Assembly: GCA_016722705.1 (NCBI GenBank)
Contig: JADKGN010000004.1
Coordinates: forward strand, 1,054,001 to 1,118,000
DNA length: 64,000 bases
Direction of reading: 5' to 3'
Source of the DNA: Candidatus Dechloromonas phosphoritropha
GTDB lineage: Bacteria; Pseudomonadota; Gammaproteobacteria; Burkholderiales; Rhodocyclaceae
The translations under genes and the position numbers were made by a program. Below the pieces are notes generated by a model that was given only the letters and a program-made list of their open reading frames with translations, did not search any database and was not told the origin of the DNA. Below are positions 14,148 to 23,303 of the stretch, one piece after another (within the stretch, counting starts at the first letter, position 1; each line of letters opens with the position of its first letter).

Positions 14148-16000
14148 TTGCGGCGCTGGATCTGCGTCACGTCGCGCACCGCACCCTTGTCTGCCGAGGT
14201 CGCCATCAAGGCATAGGCCTGCAGGGCAGCGGAAACGAAACGTTCACGGCTTGCCGGTTGCCAGGCGGCATCGCCCTTGGCCTCCATGGCGGCACGGCGG
14301 CGCGCCAGTTCGCTGTCACTGACGGCCAGGTGAATGCGCCGATTCGGGATGTCAATCTCGATGGTATCGCCCTCCTCGACCAGTCCGATGGCGCCGCCAT
14401 CGGCCGCCTCGGGCGAAGCATGGCCGATGGACAGGCCCGAGGTGCCACCCGAAAAGCGCCCGTCGGTGAGCAGGGCGCATTCCTTGCCCAGGCCTTTCGA
14501 TTTCAGGTAGGAGGTCGGGTAGAGCATTTCCTGCATGCCGGGACCACCCCTCGGGCCTTCGTAACGAATCACGACGATGTCGCCGGCAACAATTTTATCG
14601 GCCAAAATGGCGTCGACCGCAGCATCCTGGCTTTCGAAGACACGTGCCTTGCCGGTGAATTTCCAGATCAACTCATCAACGCCGGCCGTCTTGACGATGC
14701 AGCCATCAAGCGCGATATTGCCGTGCAGCACCGCCAACCCACCTTCTTGCGAGTAGGCGCTGTCCTTGCTGCGGATGCAGCCCTTGATGCGATCGAGGTC
14801 CAGTTCGCTGAAGCGGCGATCCTGCGAGAAGGCGACCTGGGTCGGTACGCCGCCCGGCGCAGCGCGGAAGAACTCCCGGAGTTTGGCGTCGTCATTGCGC
14901 ACCACATCCCAGTGATCGATCGCAGCGCCAAGGGTTGATTCGTGCACGGTTGGCACGTCGCGGTGCAGCAGCCCGGCCCGTTCCAGCTCGCCGAGAATGC
15001 CCATGATGCCGCCGGCGCGATGGACGTCCTCGATATGGTACTTGTCGGTCATCGGCGCCACCTTGCACAGGCACGGCACCTTGCGCGAAATGCGGTCGAT
15101 GTCAGCCATCGTGAAATCGACCCCGGCTTCCTGCGCGGCGGCAAGAATGTGCAGTACAGTGTTGGTCGAACCGCCCATCGCGACGTCAAGCGTCATCGCG
15201 TTTTCGAAAGCCTGGAAGGTAGCGATCGAACGCGGCAGCACCGAGGCATCATCTTGTTCGTAGTAGCGGCGACAGAGTTCAACCACCTGACGACCGGCCC
15301 GTAGAAAGAGTTCCTTGCGGTCGGCATGAGTAGCGACCACGGTGCCATTGCCGGGCAGCGAGAGGCCGAGCACCTCGGTCAGGCAATTCATCGAGTTGGC
15401 GGTGAACATGCCCGAACACGAGCCACAGGTCGGGCAGGCCGAACGCTCGATTTCGGCGAGGTCGGCGTCAGAGACTGCGGCATCGGCAGCCTTGACCATG
15501 GCATCGACAAGGTCAAGATGGATGACCTGGCCCTGGATCTTGACCTTGCCGGCTTCCATCGGGCCGCCGGAAACGAACACGGCCGGAATGTTGAGGCGCA
15601 TCGCAGCCATCAGCATGCCCGGGGTGATCTTGTCGCAGTTGGAAATACAGACCATGGCGTCGGCACAGTGGCCGTTGACCATGTATTCGACCGAGTCGGC
15701 GATCAGGTCGCGCGATGGCAGCGAATAGAGCATGCCGCCGTGGCCCATCGCGATGCCGTCGTCGATGGCGATTGTGTTGAATTCCTTGGCGATGCCACCG
15801 GCCGCCTCGATTTCGCGCGCCACCAGCTGACCCATGTCCTTGAGGTGCACGTGGCCCGGTACGAACTGCGTGAACGAGTTGACGACGGCGATGATCGGCT
15901 TGCCGAAATCACCGTCCTTCATGCCGGTCGCACGCCACAAGGCGCGGGCACCGGCCATGTTGCGGCCGTGGGTGGAGGTGCGGGAGCGGTAATCAGGCAT
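14144..16000 (-). CDS. ilvD: Dihydroxy-acid dehydratase
   Basis: Iron-sulfur dehydratase of valine, isoleucine and leucine synthesis, converting 2,3-dihydroxy acids to 2-oxo acids; 618 residues. It starts MPDYRSRTSTHGRNMAGARA. The cluster-binding cysteines appear in ISNCDKITPG and CPTCGSCSGMFTANSMNC. The substrate/metal segment with DGRFSGGTSGLSIGHASPEA is present near the C-terminus. Length matches the E. coli-type enzyme (616). It is transcribed alone, divergent from lgt across a 90-base gap. Confidence 0.97.
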   Translation of the reverse strand: MPDYRSRTSTHGRNMAGARALWRATGMKDGDFGKPIIAVVNSFTQFVPGHVHLKDMGQLVAREIEAAGGIAKEFNTIAIDDGIAMGHGGMLYSLPSRDLIADSVEYMVNGHCADAMVCISNCDKITPGMLMAAMRLNIPAVFVSGGPMEAGKVKIQGQVIHLDLVDAMVKAADAAVSDADLAEIERSACPTCGSCSGMFTANSMNCLTEVLGLSLPGNGTVVATHADRKELFLRAGRQVVELCRRYYEQDDASVLPRSIATFQAFENAMTLDVAMGGSTNTVLHILAAAQEAGVDFTMADIDRISRKVPCLCKVAPMTDKYHIEDVHRAGGIMGILGELERAGLLHRDVPTVHESTLGAAIDHWDVVRNDDAKLREFFRAAPGGVPTQVAFSQDRRFSELDLDRIKGCIRSKDSAYSQEGGLAVLHGNIALDGCIVKTAGVDELIWKFTGKARVFESQDAAVDAILADKIVAGDIVVIRYEGPRGGPGMQEMLYPTSYLKSKGLGKECALLTDGRFSGGTSGLSIGHASPEAADGGAIGLVEEGDTIEIDIPNRRIHLAVSDSELARRRAAMEAKGDAAWQPASRERFVSAALQAYALMATSADKGAVRDVTQIQRRK

Positions 16001-16090
16001 GTTTAATCTCCGTCAGGAACTTGGCGCCGCAATCATGCAGCAGGCAGCGCGAACTATAATGGGCCAATTCTAGCCGACTCTCCGCCCCCA

Positions 16091-16882
16091 ATGCTTCTCC
16101 ACCCGCAGTTCGATCCCGTCGCCTTTTCGCTCGGCCCGCTCTCGGTGCGCTGGTATGGTTTGATGTACCTCGTCGCCTTCGTCCAATTCATCGCGCTCGG
16201 CCGCTACCGGATCAAGACCCGGCCGGGCTTGCTGACCGTCGAACAGCTGGACGACCTGCTGTTCTACGGCATGCTCGGCGTGATCGTCGGCGGCCGCTTG
16301 GGGCAGGTGCTGTTTTACGAACCTGCCTATTACCTCGCCCATCCGCTGGAAATATTCGCTGTCTGGAAAGGTGGCATGGCTTTTCATGGCGGGTTTCTCG
16401 GCGTGCTGGTTGCCATGGGTCTGTGGTCGCGCAAGCACAGCATCGCCTGGTTCGACATCACCGATTTCATCGCGCCGCTGGTGCCGCTCGGGCTGGCTGC
16501 CGGGCGGGTCGGCAATTTTATCAATGGTGAGTTGTGGGGCCGCGTCGCTGACCCGAGCCTGCCGTGGGCGATGATTTTCCCGCAAGCCGGCGACATGCAG
16601 CCGCGCCATCCGTCGCAGCTTTACCATGTCGGACTGGAAGGTATTGCCCTCTTCGTCATTCTCTGGCTTTACAGCAGTCGACCGCGACCGCGCGCCGCCG
16701 TGTCAGGGGCTTTCCTGATCGGCTATGGCGCTTTCCGCTTCATCACCGAATTCTTCCGCGAACCGGATCACGGCATTTTTGGCCAGTCGTACACGGTCAG
16801 TATGGGCCAGTGGCTGTCGCTGCCAATGATCCTGATCGGCATCGCCATGCTGCTGCTGGCATACCGCCGGAAATCCCTATAA
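16091..16882 (+). CDS. lgt: Prolipoprotein diacylglyceryl transferase
   Basis: Inner-membrane enzyme, 263 residues, that transfers diacylglycerol from phosphatidylglycerol to the lipobox cysteine of prolipoproteins. Seven hydrophobic helices are visible. The signature GLAAGRVGNFINGELWGR (about 132-149) and the conserved MAFHGGFLG are present. Its substrates in this window include the LivK-like and glycine-zipper lipoproteins. The gene is divergent from ilvD and followed by a VOC gene 40 bases on. Confidence 0.97.
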   Translation: MLLHPQFDPVAFSLGPLSVRWYGLMYLVAFVQFIALGRYRIKTRPGLLTVEQLDDLLFYGMLGVIVGGRLGQVLFYEPAYYLAHPLEIFAVWKGGMAFHGGFLGVLVAMGLWSRKHSIAWFDITDFIAPLVPLGLAAGRVGNFINGELWGRVADPSLPWAMIFPQAGDMQPRHPSQLYHVGLEGIALFVILWLYSSRPRPRAAVSGAFLIGYGAFRFITEFFREPDHGIFGQSYTVSMGQWLSLPMILIGIAMLLLAYRRKSL

Positions 16883-16922
16883 TTATGGATTGCGTTATCT
16901 AACACACGACAGGAACCCAGTC

Positions 16923-17399
16923 ATGACACGCCCATTCAAGGTTCTCGGCATTCAGCAAATCGCCATCGGCGGCCCGTCCAAGGAAAAACTGCGCACGTTG
17001 TGGGTCGACATGTTCGGCCTCGAAGTCACCAGCACCTTCATCTCCGAGCGCGAGAATGTCGACGAGGACATCTGCGCGATGGGCAGCGGCCCGTTCAAGG
17101 TCGAGGTCGACCTGATGCAGCCGGTCGACCCTGAAAAGAAGCCGGCGGTGCACACGACGCCGCTCAACCACGTCGGACTGTGGATCGACGACCTGCCGAA
17201 GGCCGTCGAATGGCTGTCGGCCAATGGCGTGCGTTTCGCGCCGGGCGGCATCCGCAAGGGCGCCGCCGGGTTCGACATCACCTTCCTGCACCCGAAGGGC
17301 AACGAAGAATTCCCGATCGGCGGCGAAGGCGTGCTGATCGAACTGGTGCAGGCACCGCCGGAAGTCGTTTCAGCCTTCGCCAAGCTGGCTGCGGGCTGA
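16923..17399 (+). CDS. VOC-family (glyoxalase/epimerase-like) protein
   Basis: Vicinal-oxygen-chelate fold protein, 158 residues (MTRPFKVLGIQQIAIGGPSK). The start is the ATG at 16923 after an ACAGGAACC site. Two beta-alpha-beta-beta-beta modules are visible; the second has LNHVGLWIDDL and ends with GVLIELVQAP, supplying His and Glu metal ligands. The layout resembles methylmalonyl-CoA epimerase, but the usual first histidine (xHIAI) is Gln here (QQIAIG). The substrate is therefore uncertain. It has its own terminator. Confidence 0.75.
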   Translation: MTRPFKVLGIQQIAIGGPSKEKLRTLWVDMFGLEVTSTFISERENVDEDICAMGSGPFKVEVDLMQPVDPEKKPAVHTTPLNHVGLWIDDLPKAVEWLSANGVRFAPGGIRKGAAGFDITFLHPKGNEEFPIGGEGVLIELVQAPPEVVSAFAKLAAG

Positions 17400-17418
17400 C
17401 CAGAAACGAGCGTTACGG

Positions 17419-17445
17419 TCGACCGCGAAAAGCGGTCGATTTTTA
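17419..17445 (+). terminator. Rho-independent terminator after the VOC gene
   Basis: TCGACCGC, loop GAAAA, GCGGTCGA, then TTTTT: an 8-base-pair GC-rich stem and T-run 20 bases past the VOC stop. It lies between convergent VOC and htpX genes. Confidence 0.88.
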
Positions 17446-17453
17446 GCGGCGGA

Positions 17454-18329
17454 TCAAGCCTTGCCGAGCGCCGCGATACGCTCTTCGAGCGGCGGGTGCG
17501 TCGCCAGCAGCGACATCAAGCCCGGCCCGCCGGCGATGCCCGAGGCTGCCATGCTCTGTGGCAACGGTTCGGTATGCAGGTTGCCCAGGCGGCGTAGCGC
17601 ATTCTGCATCGGTGTCGGACTGCCCATCAGTTGTGCGGCACCGGCATCGGCGCGAAATTCGCGCTGCCGCGAAAACCAGGCGACGATAATGCTGGCGAGG
17701 ACGCCGAACAAGACCTGGCTGACCATGCTGGCGACGAAATAGCCGATTCCCGGACCGCTGTTGCTGTCGGAACCACGCCGCAGGAACGAATCGACGAGGT
17801 AGCCGACGACGCGCGACAGAAAGACGACGAAGGTATTGACGACGCCCTGGATCAGCGTCAGCGTCACCATGTCGCCGTTGGCGACGTGCGACACTTCATG
17901 CGCCAGCACGGCTTCGGCTTCCTCACGCGTCATACCTTGCAAGAGGCCAGTCGATACCGCAACCAGCGAACTGTTGCGCGTCGCGCCGGTCGCGAAGGCA
18001 TTCGGCTCGCCTTCGTAAATGGCGACTTCCGGCATCGGCAGATTGGCATTCTTGGCCAGGCGGGCGACCGTATCGACCAGCCACACCTCGGTCGAACTGG
18101 CCGGGGATTCGATGACGCGGGCGCCGGTACTCCATTTCGCCATCGTCTTCGACATCAGCAGCGAAATGAAGGAGCCGCCGAAACCAATCACCGCCGCAAA
18201 GGCCAGCAGCATGCCAAGATTGAGGCCATTTGCCGTCAGGAACTGATCGACGCCGAGCAGGCTGCTGACCAGACCAAGGACCAGCATTATGGCAAGGTTG
18301 GTAACAAGAAAAAGTACGACACGTTTCAT
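17454..18329 (-). CDS. htpX: Protease HtpX
   Basis: Membrane-bound zinc metalloprotease of envelope quality control, 291 residues. The start MKRVVLFLVTNLAIMLVLGL (18327-18329) is preceded by GGAGAACGTG; the frame stays open far upstream but that part is antisense to the nhaR-like gene. Two N-terminal helices, the zinc motif VLAHEVSHVANGDM, two further helices and the third ligand region REFRADAGAAQLMG are all present. It is divergent from the nhaR-like regulator. Confidence 0.96.
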   Translation of the reverse strand: MKRVVLFLVTNLAIMLVLGLVSSLLGVDQFLTANGLNLGMLLAFAAVIGFGGSFISLLMSKTMAKWSTGARVIESPASSTEVWLVDTVARLAKNANLPMPEVAIYEGEPNAFATGATRNSSLVAVSTGLLQGMTREEAEAVLAHEVSHVANGDMVTLTLIQGVVNTFVVFLSRVVGYLVDSFLRRGSDSNSGPGIGYFVASMVSQVLFGVLASIIVAWFSRQREFRADAGAAQLMGSPTPMQNALRRLGNLHTEPLPQSMAASGIAGGPGLMSLLATHPPLEERIAALGKA

Positions 18330-18431
18330 CACGTTCTCCATCACAACTGAACACGCTCGAATCATACCCCACCCATACATCCTGTAAAATCGAAACAATA
18401 TTGAATTTAACTTCGGCTTTCTGGATAGATC

Positions 18432-19379
18432 ATGTCTAACCTCAACTACAAGCATCTCCACTACTTTTGGGTTGTCGCCCACGAAGGCAGCATGACCCGC
18501 GCCGCCGAGCGCCTCGGCGTCGCGGTGCAGACCATCAGCGGCCAGCTTTCGCTGCTTGAGCGCAACCTGGGCAAGGCGCTGTTCGTCAGCCAGGGACGCG
18601 GCCTGATCTTGAGCGACGCCGGGCGCGCCGCTCTGGGCTACGCCGACCAGATCTTCCAGCTTGGCGAGGCCCTTCAGGAAGCCGTGCGGATGAAGGACAA
18701 CGGCAACGCACTGCGCCTGCGCACGGGCATTTCCGACGGCATTCCCAAACTCTTGGCCTACCGCCTGCTGGCTTCCGTCCTCGCGATGCCGGAGGATGTG
18801 CGCCTGATCTGCAGCGAAGGTGGTTTCGAGCCACTCCTCGCCGAACTGGCGCTGCACCATCTCGACCTGGTGCTCACCGACAGACCGGCGCCGGTGGGTG
18901 GCAACCTCAAGGTTTTCAGTACTCACCTTGGCGAATTCTCCGCCGGGCTGTTTGGCAGCGCCGCGCTGGTCGAGCGTTACATCGATGGCTATCCGCAAAG
19001 CCTGAACGCCGCTCCCTTGTTCCTGCCCACCCGCCAGAGCGCCTTGCGCGGCCGGATCGACCGCTGGATCGAAAGCAACGACATCCGGCCGCGCATCATC
19101 GGTGAGTTCCAGGACAGCGCCCTGCTGACCACCTTCGGCCGCGCCGGCCTCGGACTCTTTCCGGCGCCGCTGGCGCTCACCGACCAGATCGCCGAGCAAC
19201 TCACCGCCCGCCCCCTCGGCGCAATGACCGGGGTCAGTGAGCAGATTTACGCCATTTCCAACGAACGACGAATTCGCCATCCCGCCATCGAGGTCCTTTG
19301 CTCGTCGTCGCCGAGTTTTCCCGATACATCTTCCCTGCCTGAAGACGCTCTCCGGCAGGCCGCCCTGCCGCAGGTATAA
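18432..19379 (+). CDS. nhaR: LysR-type regulator, NhaR-like
   Basis: A 315-residue LysR-family activator. The N-terminal helix-turn-helix (LNYKHLHYFWVVAHEGSMTR through TISGQLSLLERNLGKALF) and the RGLILSDAGRAALGYADQIF segment match NhaR, the sodium-responsive activator of nhaA and osmC in E. coli. A periplasmic-binding-protein-like effector domain follows (about 90-300). No Na+/H+ antiporter gene is next to it; the neighbours are htpX (divergent) and dacC. Target genes are therefore not evident from context. Confidence 0.85.
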   Translation: MSNLNYKHLHYFWVVAHEGSMTRAAERLGVAVQTISGQLSLLERNLGKALFVSQGRGLILSDAGRAALGYADQIFQLGEALQEAVRMKDNGNALRLRTGISDGIPKLLAYRLLASVLAMPEDVRLICSEGGFEPLLAELALHHLDLVLTDRPAPVGGNLKVFSTHLGEFSAGLFGSAALVERYIDGYPQSLNAAPLFLPTRQSALRGRIDRWIESNDIRPRIIGEFQDSALLTTFGRAGLGLFPAPLALTDQIAEQLTARPLGAMTGVSEQIYAISNERRIRHPAIEVLCSSSPSFPDTSSLPEDALRQAALPQV

Positions 19380-19416
19380 TTTGCATTTTCTAACGCCGAG
19401 CCAAAGTAGACAAACC

Positions 19417-20556
19417 ATGTTCACGTTTCGTAAATTCATCGCACTCGCGTCATTCTTGGCGCTGACTGGCCAGGCGCTGGCCCAGCAGCTTCCCGTCCCG
19501 CCCACACTTGCCGCCAGGTCGTGGCTCCTGCTGGAAATGGGCTCCGGCCAGGTGTTGACAACGGAAAGACCCGACGAAAGGATCGAACCCGCGTCGCTGA
19601 CCAAGCTGATGACCGCCTACCTGACCTTCGCCGCGCTGCACCAGAAGACCATCGCCCTCGATACCCCGGTCACGGTTTCGCAAAGGGCATGGAAAACCGG
19701 CGGCTCCAAGATGTTCATTCAGGTCGAGACTCAGGTTCCGGTCGAAGATCTGATCAAGGGCATGATCGTCCAGTCGGGCAACGATGCCTGCGTCGCGCTG
19801 GCTGAGGTGATCGCCGGCAGCGAGGAGAATTTCGCGCAGATGATGAACCGCGAGGCCAAGCGCCTCGGCCTGAACTCGTCGAGTTTTGCCAACTCGACCG
19901 GCCTGCCCGACCCGCAGCTCTACACCACGGCGCGCGACCTGGCGACGCTGGCCAGCGCCCTGATTCGCGACTTCCCCGAGGAGTACCGGAAGTACTACTC
20001 GATGAAGGAGTTCCGCTACAACAACATCACCCAGCCCAATCGCAACCGCCTGCTGTGGATAGATTCGACGGTCGATGGCGTCAAGACCGGCCATACCGAG
20101 GCGGCCGGCTATTGCCTTATCTCCTCTTCACTGCGCGACAAGCGCCGCCTGCTTTCGGTCGTTCTCGGCGCCAAGTCCAGCTCGATGCGCGCCAGCGAGT
20201 CACTGAAGCTGCTCAACTGGGGCTTCCAGTCCTACGACTCGGTCACGCTGGTTGCCAAGGATTCACCGGTGGCCACGCTGCGCGTCTGGAAGGGCACACA
20301 GCCCAACGTCAAGGCCGGTTTTGGCAACGATTTCTCGATTTCCGTTCCCCGGGGCTATGCCGACAAGGTCAAGAGCGAATTTACGCCCGAACCGCGCCTG
20401 ATCGCACCGATCGAGGTCGGCCAGAAGCTCGGCACGCTCAAGGTCACGATCGACGGCAAGGTCTATGGCGAATATCCGGTGCCGGCGCTTGAAGGCATCC
20501 CGCGCGCCGGCATTCTCGGTCGCACGCTGGATACCATGAGACTGTGGTTCAACTGA
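19417..20556 (+). CDS. dacC: D-alanyl-D-alanine carboxypeptidase (PBP5/6 type)
   Basis: Periplasmic low-molecular-weight penicillin-binding protein, 379 residues, that trims the terminal D-Ala of peptidoglycan stem peptides. The start is the ATG at 19417, giving a signal peptide cleaved after ALTGQALA. Active-site motifs are in order: SLTK (Ser-x-x-Lys), SGN (QSGNDACVA) and KTG (VDGVKTGHTEAAGYC). A C-terminal beta domain and an amphipathic anchoring helix (AGILGRTLDTMRLWF) end the protein. It leads a plus-strand run with dat, ybeD, lipB and lipA, as in many betaproteobacteria. Confidence 0.95.
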   Translation: MFTFRKFIALASFLALTGQALAQQLPVPPTLAARSWLLLEMGSGQVLTTERPDERIEPASLTKLMTAYLTFAALHQKTIALDTPVTVSQRAWKTGGSKMFIQVETQVPVEDLIKGMIVQSGNDACVALAEVIAGSEENFAQMMNREAKRLGLNSSSFANSTGLPDPQLYTTARDLATLASALIRDFPEEYRKYYSMKEFRYNNITQPNRNRLLWIDSTVDGVKTGHTEAAGYCLISSSLRDKRRLLSVVLGAKSSSMRASESLKLLNWGFQSYDSVTLVAKDSPVATLRVWKGTQPNVKAGFGNDFSISVPRGYADKVKSEFTPEPRLIAPIEVGQKLGTLKVTIDGKVYGEYPVPALEGIPRAGILGRTLDTMRLWFN

Positions 20557-20560
20557 GTTC

Positions 20561-21448
20561 ATGACTCCCTACGTCGCCGACACGGTCTATCTCAATGGCC
20601 AGTTCCTGCCGCTCGCCGAAGCCGGCATTTCGCCGCTCGACCGCGGCTTTCTCTATGGCGACGGGGTCTATGAACTGATCCCCGTCTATTCCCGCCGCCC
20701 GTTCCGCCTCGACGAGCACCTGACACGCCTGCAGGCGACGCTGGACGGCATCCATCTCGCCAACCCGCTCGACGTCGACGGCTGGAAAGCCGTGGTCGGG
20801 CAATTGATCGTCAGTGCACCGTGGGAGGACCAGTCGATCTACCTGCAAGTCACGCGCGGCGCCGATAACAAGCGCGACCACGCCTTCCCGCCGACCACTG
20901 TCCGCCCGACCGCCTTCGCCTTCACTTCGCCGCTGGTCACCACGCCGGCCGAGGTGCGCGCCAAGGGTGTCGCCGCGATCACCGTCGCCGACGACCGCTG
21001 GGCGCACTGCAATCTCAAGGTCATCTCGCTGCTCGCCAACATCCTCGCCCGGCAACAGGCGGTCGAGGTCGGCTGTGCCGAAGCCCTACTGATCCGCGAC
21101 GGCTGGCTCAAAGAAGGTGCTGCCTCGAACATTTTCGTCGCCAAAAACGGCGTGCTGCTCGCCCCGCCCAAGACCTCGTTCATGCTGCCTGGCATTACCT
21201 ACGACATAGTCATTGAACTGGCCGAGCGTCACGGTCAACCGCTGGAAGTGCGCGAAATTCACGAAAATGAACTTCGCGCTGCCGACGAGGTCTGGATGAC
21301 CTCATCGACCAAGGAAGTTCTCGCCATCACCACACTCGACGGTAAGCCGGTCGGCAGCGGGCCGGCGGCCGGCAAGCCCGGCCCGCTCGGCGAACGGATG
21401 TGGCAGTGGTATCAGGATTTCAAGAACACGGTAATGCGCAAAGACTGA
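20561..21448 (+). CDS. dat: D-amino-acid aminotransferase (class IV)
   Basis: PLP-dependent fold-type IV aminotransferase, 295 residues (MTPYVADTVYLNGQFLPLAE). The conserved RGFLYGDGVYE motif is near residue 27. The probable PLP lysine is in HCNLKVISLLANILARQ (about residue 152). EGAASNIFVAKNG and the phosphate-binding TSSTKEVLAIT follow. It starts 4 bases after dacC. The link to a D-Ala-releasing carboxypeptidase suggests recycling of D-alanine. A branched-chain or 4-amino-4-deoxychorismate activity cannot be excluded by sequence alone. Confidence 0.88.
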   Translation: MTPYVADTVYLNGQFLPLAEAGISPLDRGFLYGDGVYELIPVYSRRPFRLDEHLTRLQATLDGIHLANPLDVDGWKAVVGQLIVSAPWEDQSIYLQVTRGADNKRDHAFPPTTVRPTAFAFTSPLVTTPAEVRAKGVAAITVADDRWAHCNLKVISLLANILARQQAVEVGCAEALLIRDGWLKEGAASNIFVAKNGVLLAPPKTSFMLPGITYDIVIELAERHGQPLEVREIHENELRAADEVWMTSSTKEVLAITTLDGKPVGSGPAAGKPGPLGERMWQWYQDFKNTVMRKD

Positions 21449-21449
21449 A

Positions 21450-21719
21450 ATGGCTTCGTACAAGGACACGCTGCTCGAATTCCCCTGCGCCTTTCCCCTG
21501 AAGATCATGGGCAAGGCGGAGGATGAGTTCGCCCAAGCCGTTCTCGAGGTCGTCACCCGCCACGCCCCGGATTTCGACGGCACCCGCATGGAAATGCGCG
21601 CCAGCTCCGGCGGCAACTACTTGAGCCTGACGTGCACCGTGGTCGCCACCTCGAAGCCGCAACTCGACGCACTGTACACAGACCTGAGTTCGCACCCGCT
21701 GGTCAAAGTAGTCCTTTAA
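21450..21719 (+). CDS. ybeD: YbeD family protein (DUF493)
   Basis: An 89-residue alpha-beta protein (MASYKDTLLEFPCAFPLKIM, with SSGGNYLSLTCTVVATSKPQ). YbeD has an ACT-like fold and is found directly before lipB across proteobacteria. A regulatory link to lipoate synthesis has been proposed from this context, but no activity is established. The start follows the dat stop by one base and the end is 2 bases before lipB. Confidence 0.93.
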   Translation: MASYKDTLLEFPCAFPLKIMGKAEDEFAQAVLEVVTRHAPDFDGTRMEMRASSGGNYLSLTCTVVATSKPQLDALYTDLSSHPLVKVVL

Positions 21720-21721
21720 GG

Positions 21722-22333
21722 ATGGAAGTTCACCGTCTGGGCCGGGTCGAGTACGAACCAACCTGGCGCGCGATGCAGGAATTCACGCTGCGCCGGACGC
21801 CGGAAAGCGCTGACGAACTGTGGGTCGTCGAACACCCGCCGGTCTACACGCTGGGCCAGGCCGGCAAACCCGAGCATATCCTGCACGAAGTCGGCATCCC
21901 CATCGTCAAGATCGACCGAGGTGGCCAGGTGACGTACCACGGCCCCGGCCAGGTCGTGATCTATCTGCTGCTCGACCTGCAGCGCCTGAAGCTCAAGGTG
22001 CGCGAACTGGTCACGGCGATCGAGCAGGCGCTCATCGATTTTCTTGCCGACCAGGGCGTCACGGCCGAACGGCGCGCCGGCGCCCCCGGCGTCTATGTCG
22101 GCGTGGCAAAAATCGCCGCCCTGGGCCTCAAGATCAAGAACGGTTGCAGCTATCACGGCCTGTCGCTCAATGTCGACATGGATCTCTCCCCCTTTGCCGC
22201 AATCAACCCCTGCGGCTATGCCGGCCTCGCCGTCACGCAGACCAGCGATCTCGGTATCCCGCTCACTCCCGATCAGGCTGGCGAACTTCTCTGCCACCAC
22301 CTGCAGCAACAACTGGACAAATCACATGGCTGA
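21722..22333 (+). CDS. lipB: Octanoyl-[acyl carrier protein]:protein octanoyltransferase
   Basis: LipB, 203 residues, moves octanoate from ACP to lipoyl domains, the first step of lipoate synthesis. Start ATG at 21722 (MEVHRLGRVEYEPTWRAMQE). Motifs: RGGQVTYHGPGQVVIY, the lysine region AKIAALGLKIKNGCSYHG and the catalytic cysteine in NPCGYAGLAVTQ. The 3' end overlaps the lipA start by 8 bases. Confidence 0.96.
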   Translation: MEVHRLGRVEYEPTWRAMQEFTLRRTPESADELWVVEHPPVYTLGQAGKPEHILHEVGIPIVKIDRGGQVTYHGPGQVVIYLLLDLQRLKLKVRELVTAIEQALIDFLADQGVTAERRAGAPGVYVGVAKIAALGLKIKNGCSYHGLSLNVDMDLSPFAAINPCGYAGLAVTQTSDLGIPLTPDQAGELLCHHLQQQLDKSHG

Positions 22334-23291
22334 AAATACCGGCAGCGCCAGGCAAAAAGGCGTCAAACAGAAGGGCGAACTGAAAACGGCGCGCATCCCG
22401 ATCAAGATTGTGCCGATCGACGCACCGCTGAAAAAGCCAGAGTGGATTCGCGTCAAGGCCGGTAACAGCGCCGGGCGCTTCGGCGAAATCAAGTCCATGC
22501 TGCGCGAGCGTAAGCTGCACACCGTCTGTGAGGAAGCCACCTGCCCCAATATCGGCGAATGCTTCGGGCGCGGCACCGCCACCTTCATGATCCTCGGCGA
22601 CATCTGCACCCGCCGTTGCCCGTTCTGTGACGTCGGTCATGGGGTACCCCTGCCGTCCAACCCGGACGAACCGCGCCAACTGGCTGAATCGGTCGCCGCG
22701 CTCAAGCTCAAATATGTGGTCATTACCAGCGTCGACCGCGACGATCTGCGTGACGGAGGCGCCCAGCACTTCGTCGACGTCATCCGCAATGTGCGCGAAC
22801 TGTCACCGGCCACCACCATCGAAACACTGGTGCCCGATTTCCGCGGGCGCATGGAAATTGCCCTTGACGTGCTCGGCCAGGCCCTGCCCGATGTTCTCAA
22901 CCACAATCTTGAAACCGTGCCGCGCCTTTACAAGCAGGCGCGCCCCGGTGCCGACTACAAGCACTCGCTTGAATTTCTCAGGCAGTTCAAGGCACGCTAC
23001 CCCGAGGTTTCAAGCAAATCCGGCCTGATGGTCGGCCTTGGCGAAACCGACGAAGAAATTCTCGAAGTCATGCGCGACCTGCGCGCCCATGGTGTCGAAA
23101 TGCTGACCATCGGCCAGTACCTCGCGCCGAGCGGCCATCACCTGCCGGTCACGCGCTACGTCCACCCCGACACCTTCAAAATGTTCGAGGACGAAGCCCA
23201 AAAAATGGGCTTCACCGGCGCCGCCTGCGCGCCGATGGTCAGATCAAGCTACTGGGCAGACCAACAGGCACACAGCGCCGGCGTCGCCTGA
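22326..23291 (+). CDS. lipA: Lipoyl synthase
   Basis: Radical-SAM enzyme, 321 residues, that inserts two sulfurs into protein-bound octanoate. The auxiliary cluster motif CEEATCPNIGEC, the radical-SAM motif CTRRCPFCDV and the C-terminal RSSY serine motif (VRSSYWADQQ) are all present. The ATG at 22326 lies inside the end of lipB. It ends the dacC-dat-ybeD-lipB-lipA run and converges on a secreted-protein gene. Confidence 0.97.
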   Translation: MAENTGSARQKGVKQKGELKTARIPIKIVPIDAPLKKPEWIRVKAGNSAGRFGEIKSMLRERKLHTVCEEATCPNIGECFGRGTATFMILGDICTRRCPFCDVGHGVPLPSNPDEPRQLAESVAALKLKYVVITSVDRDDLRDGGAQHFVDVIRNVRELSPATTIETLVPDFRGRMEIALDVLGQALPDVLNHNLETVPRLYKQARPGADYKHSLEFLRQFKARYPEVSSKSGLMVGLGETDEEILEVMRDLRAHGVEMLTIGQYLAPSGHHLPVTRYVHPDTFKMFEDEAQKMGFTGAACAPMVRSSYWADQQAHSAGVA

Positions 23292-23303
23292 CTCACACCG
23301 GGG

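Noticed and set aside
18330..19604. Upstream extension of htpX to 716 codons
   Set aside because: The extension is antisense to the nhaR-like gene; the HtpX family start with its ribosome-binding site is at 18329.
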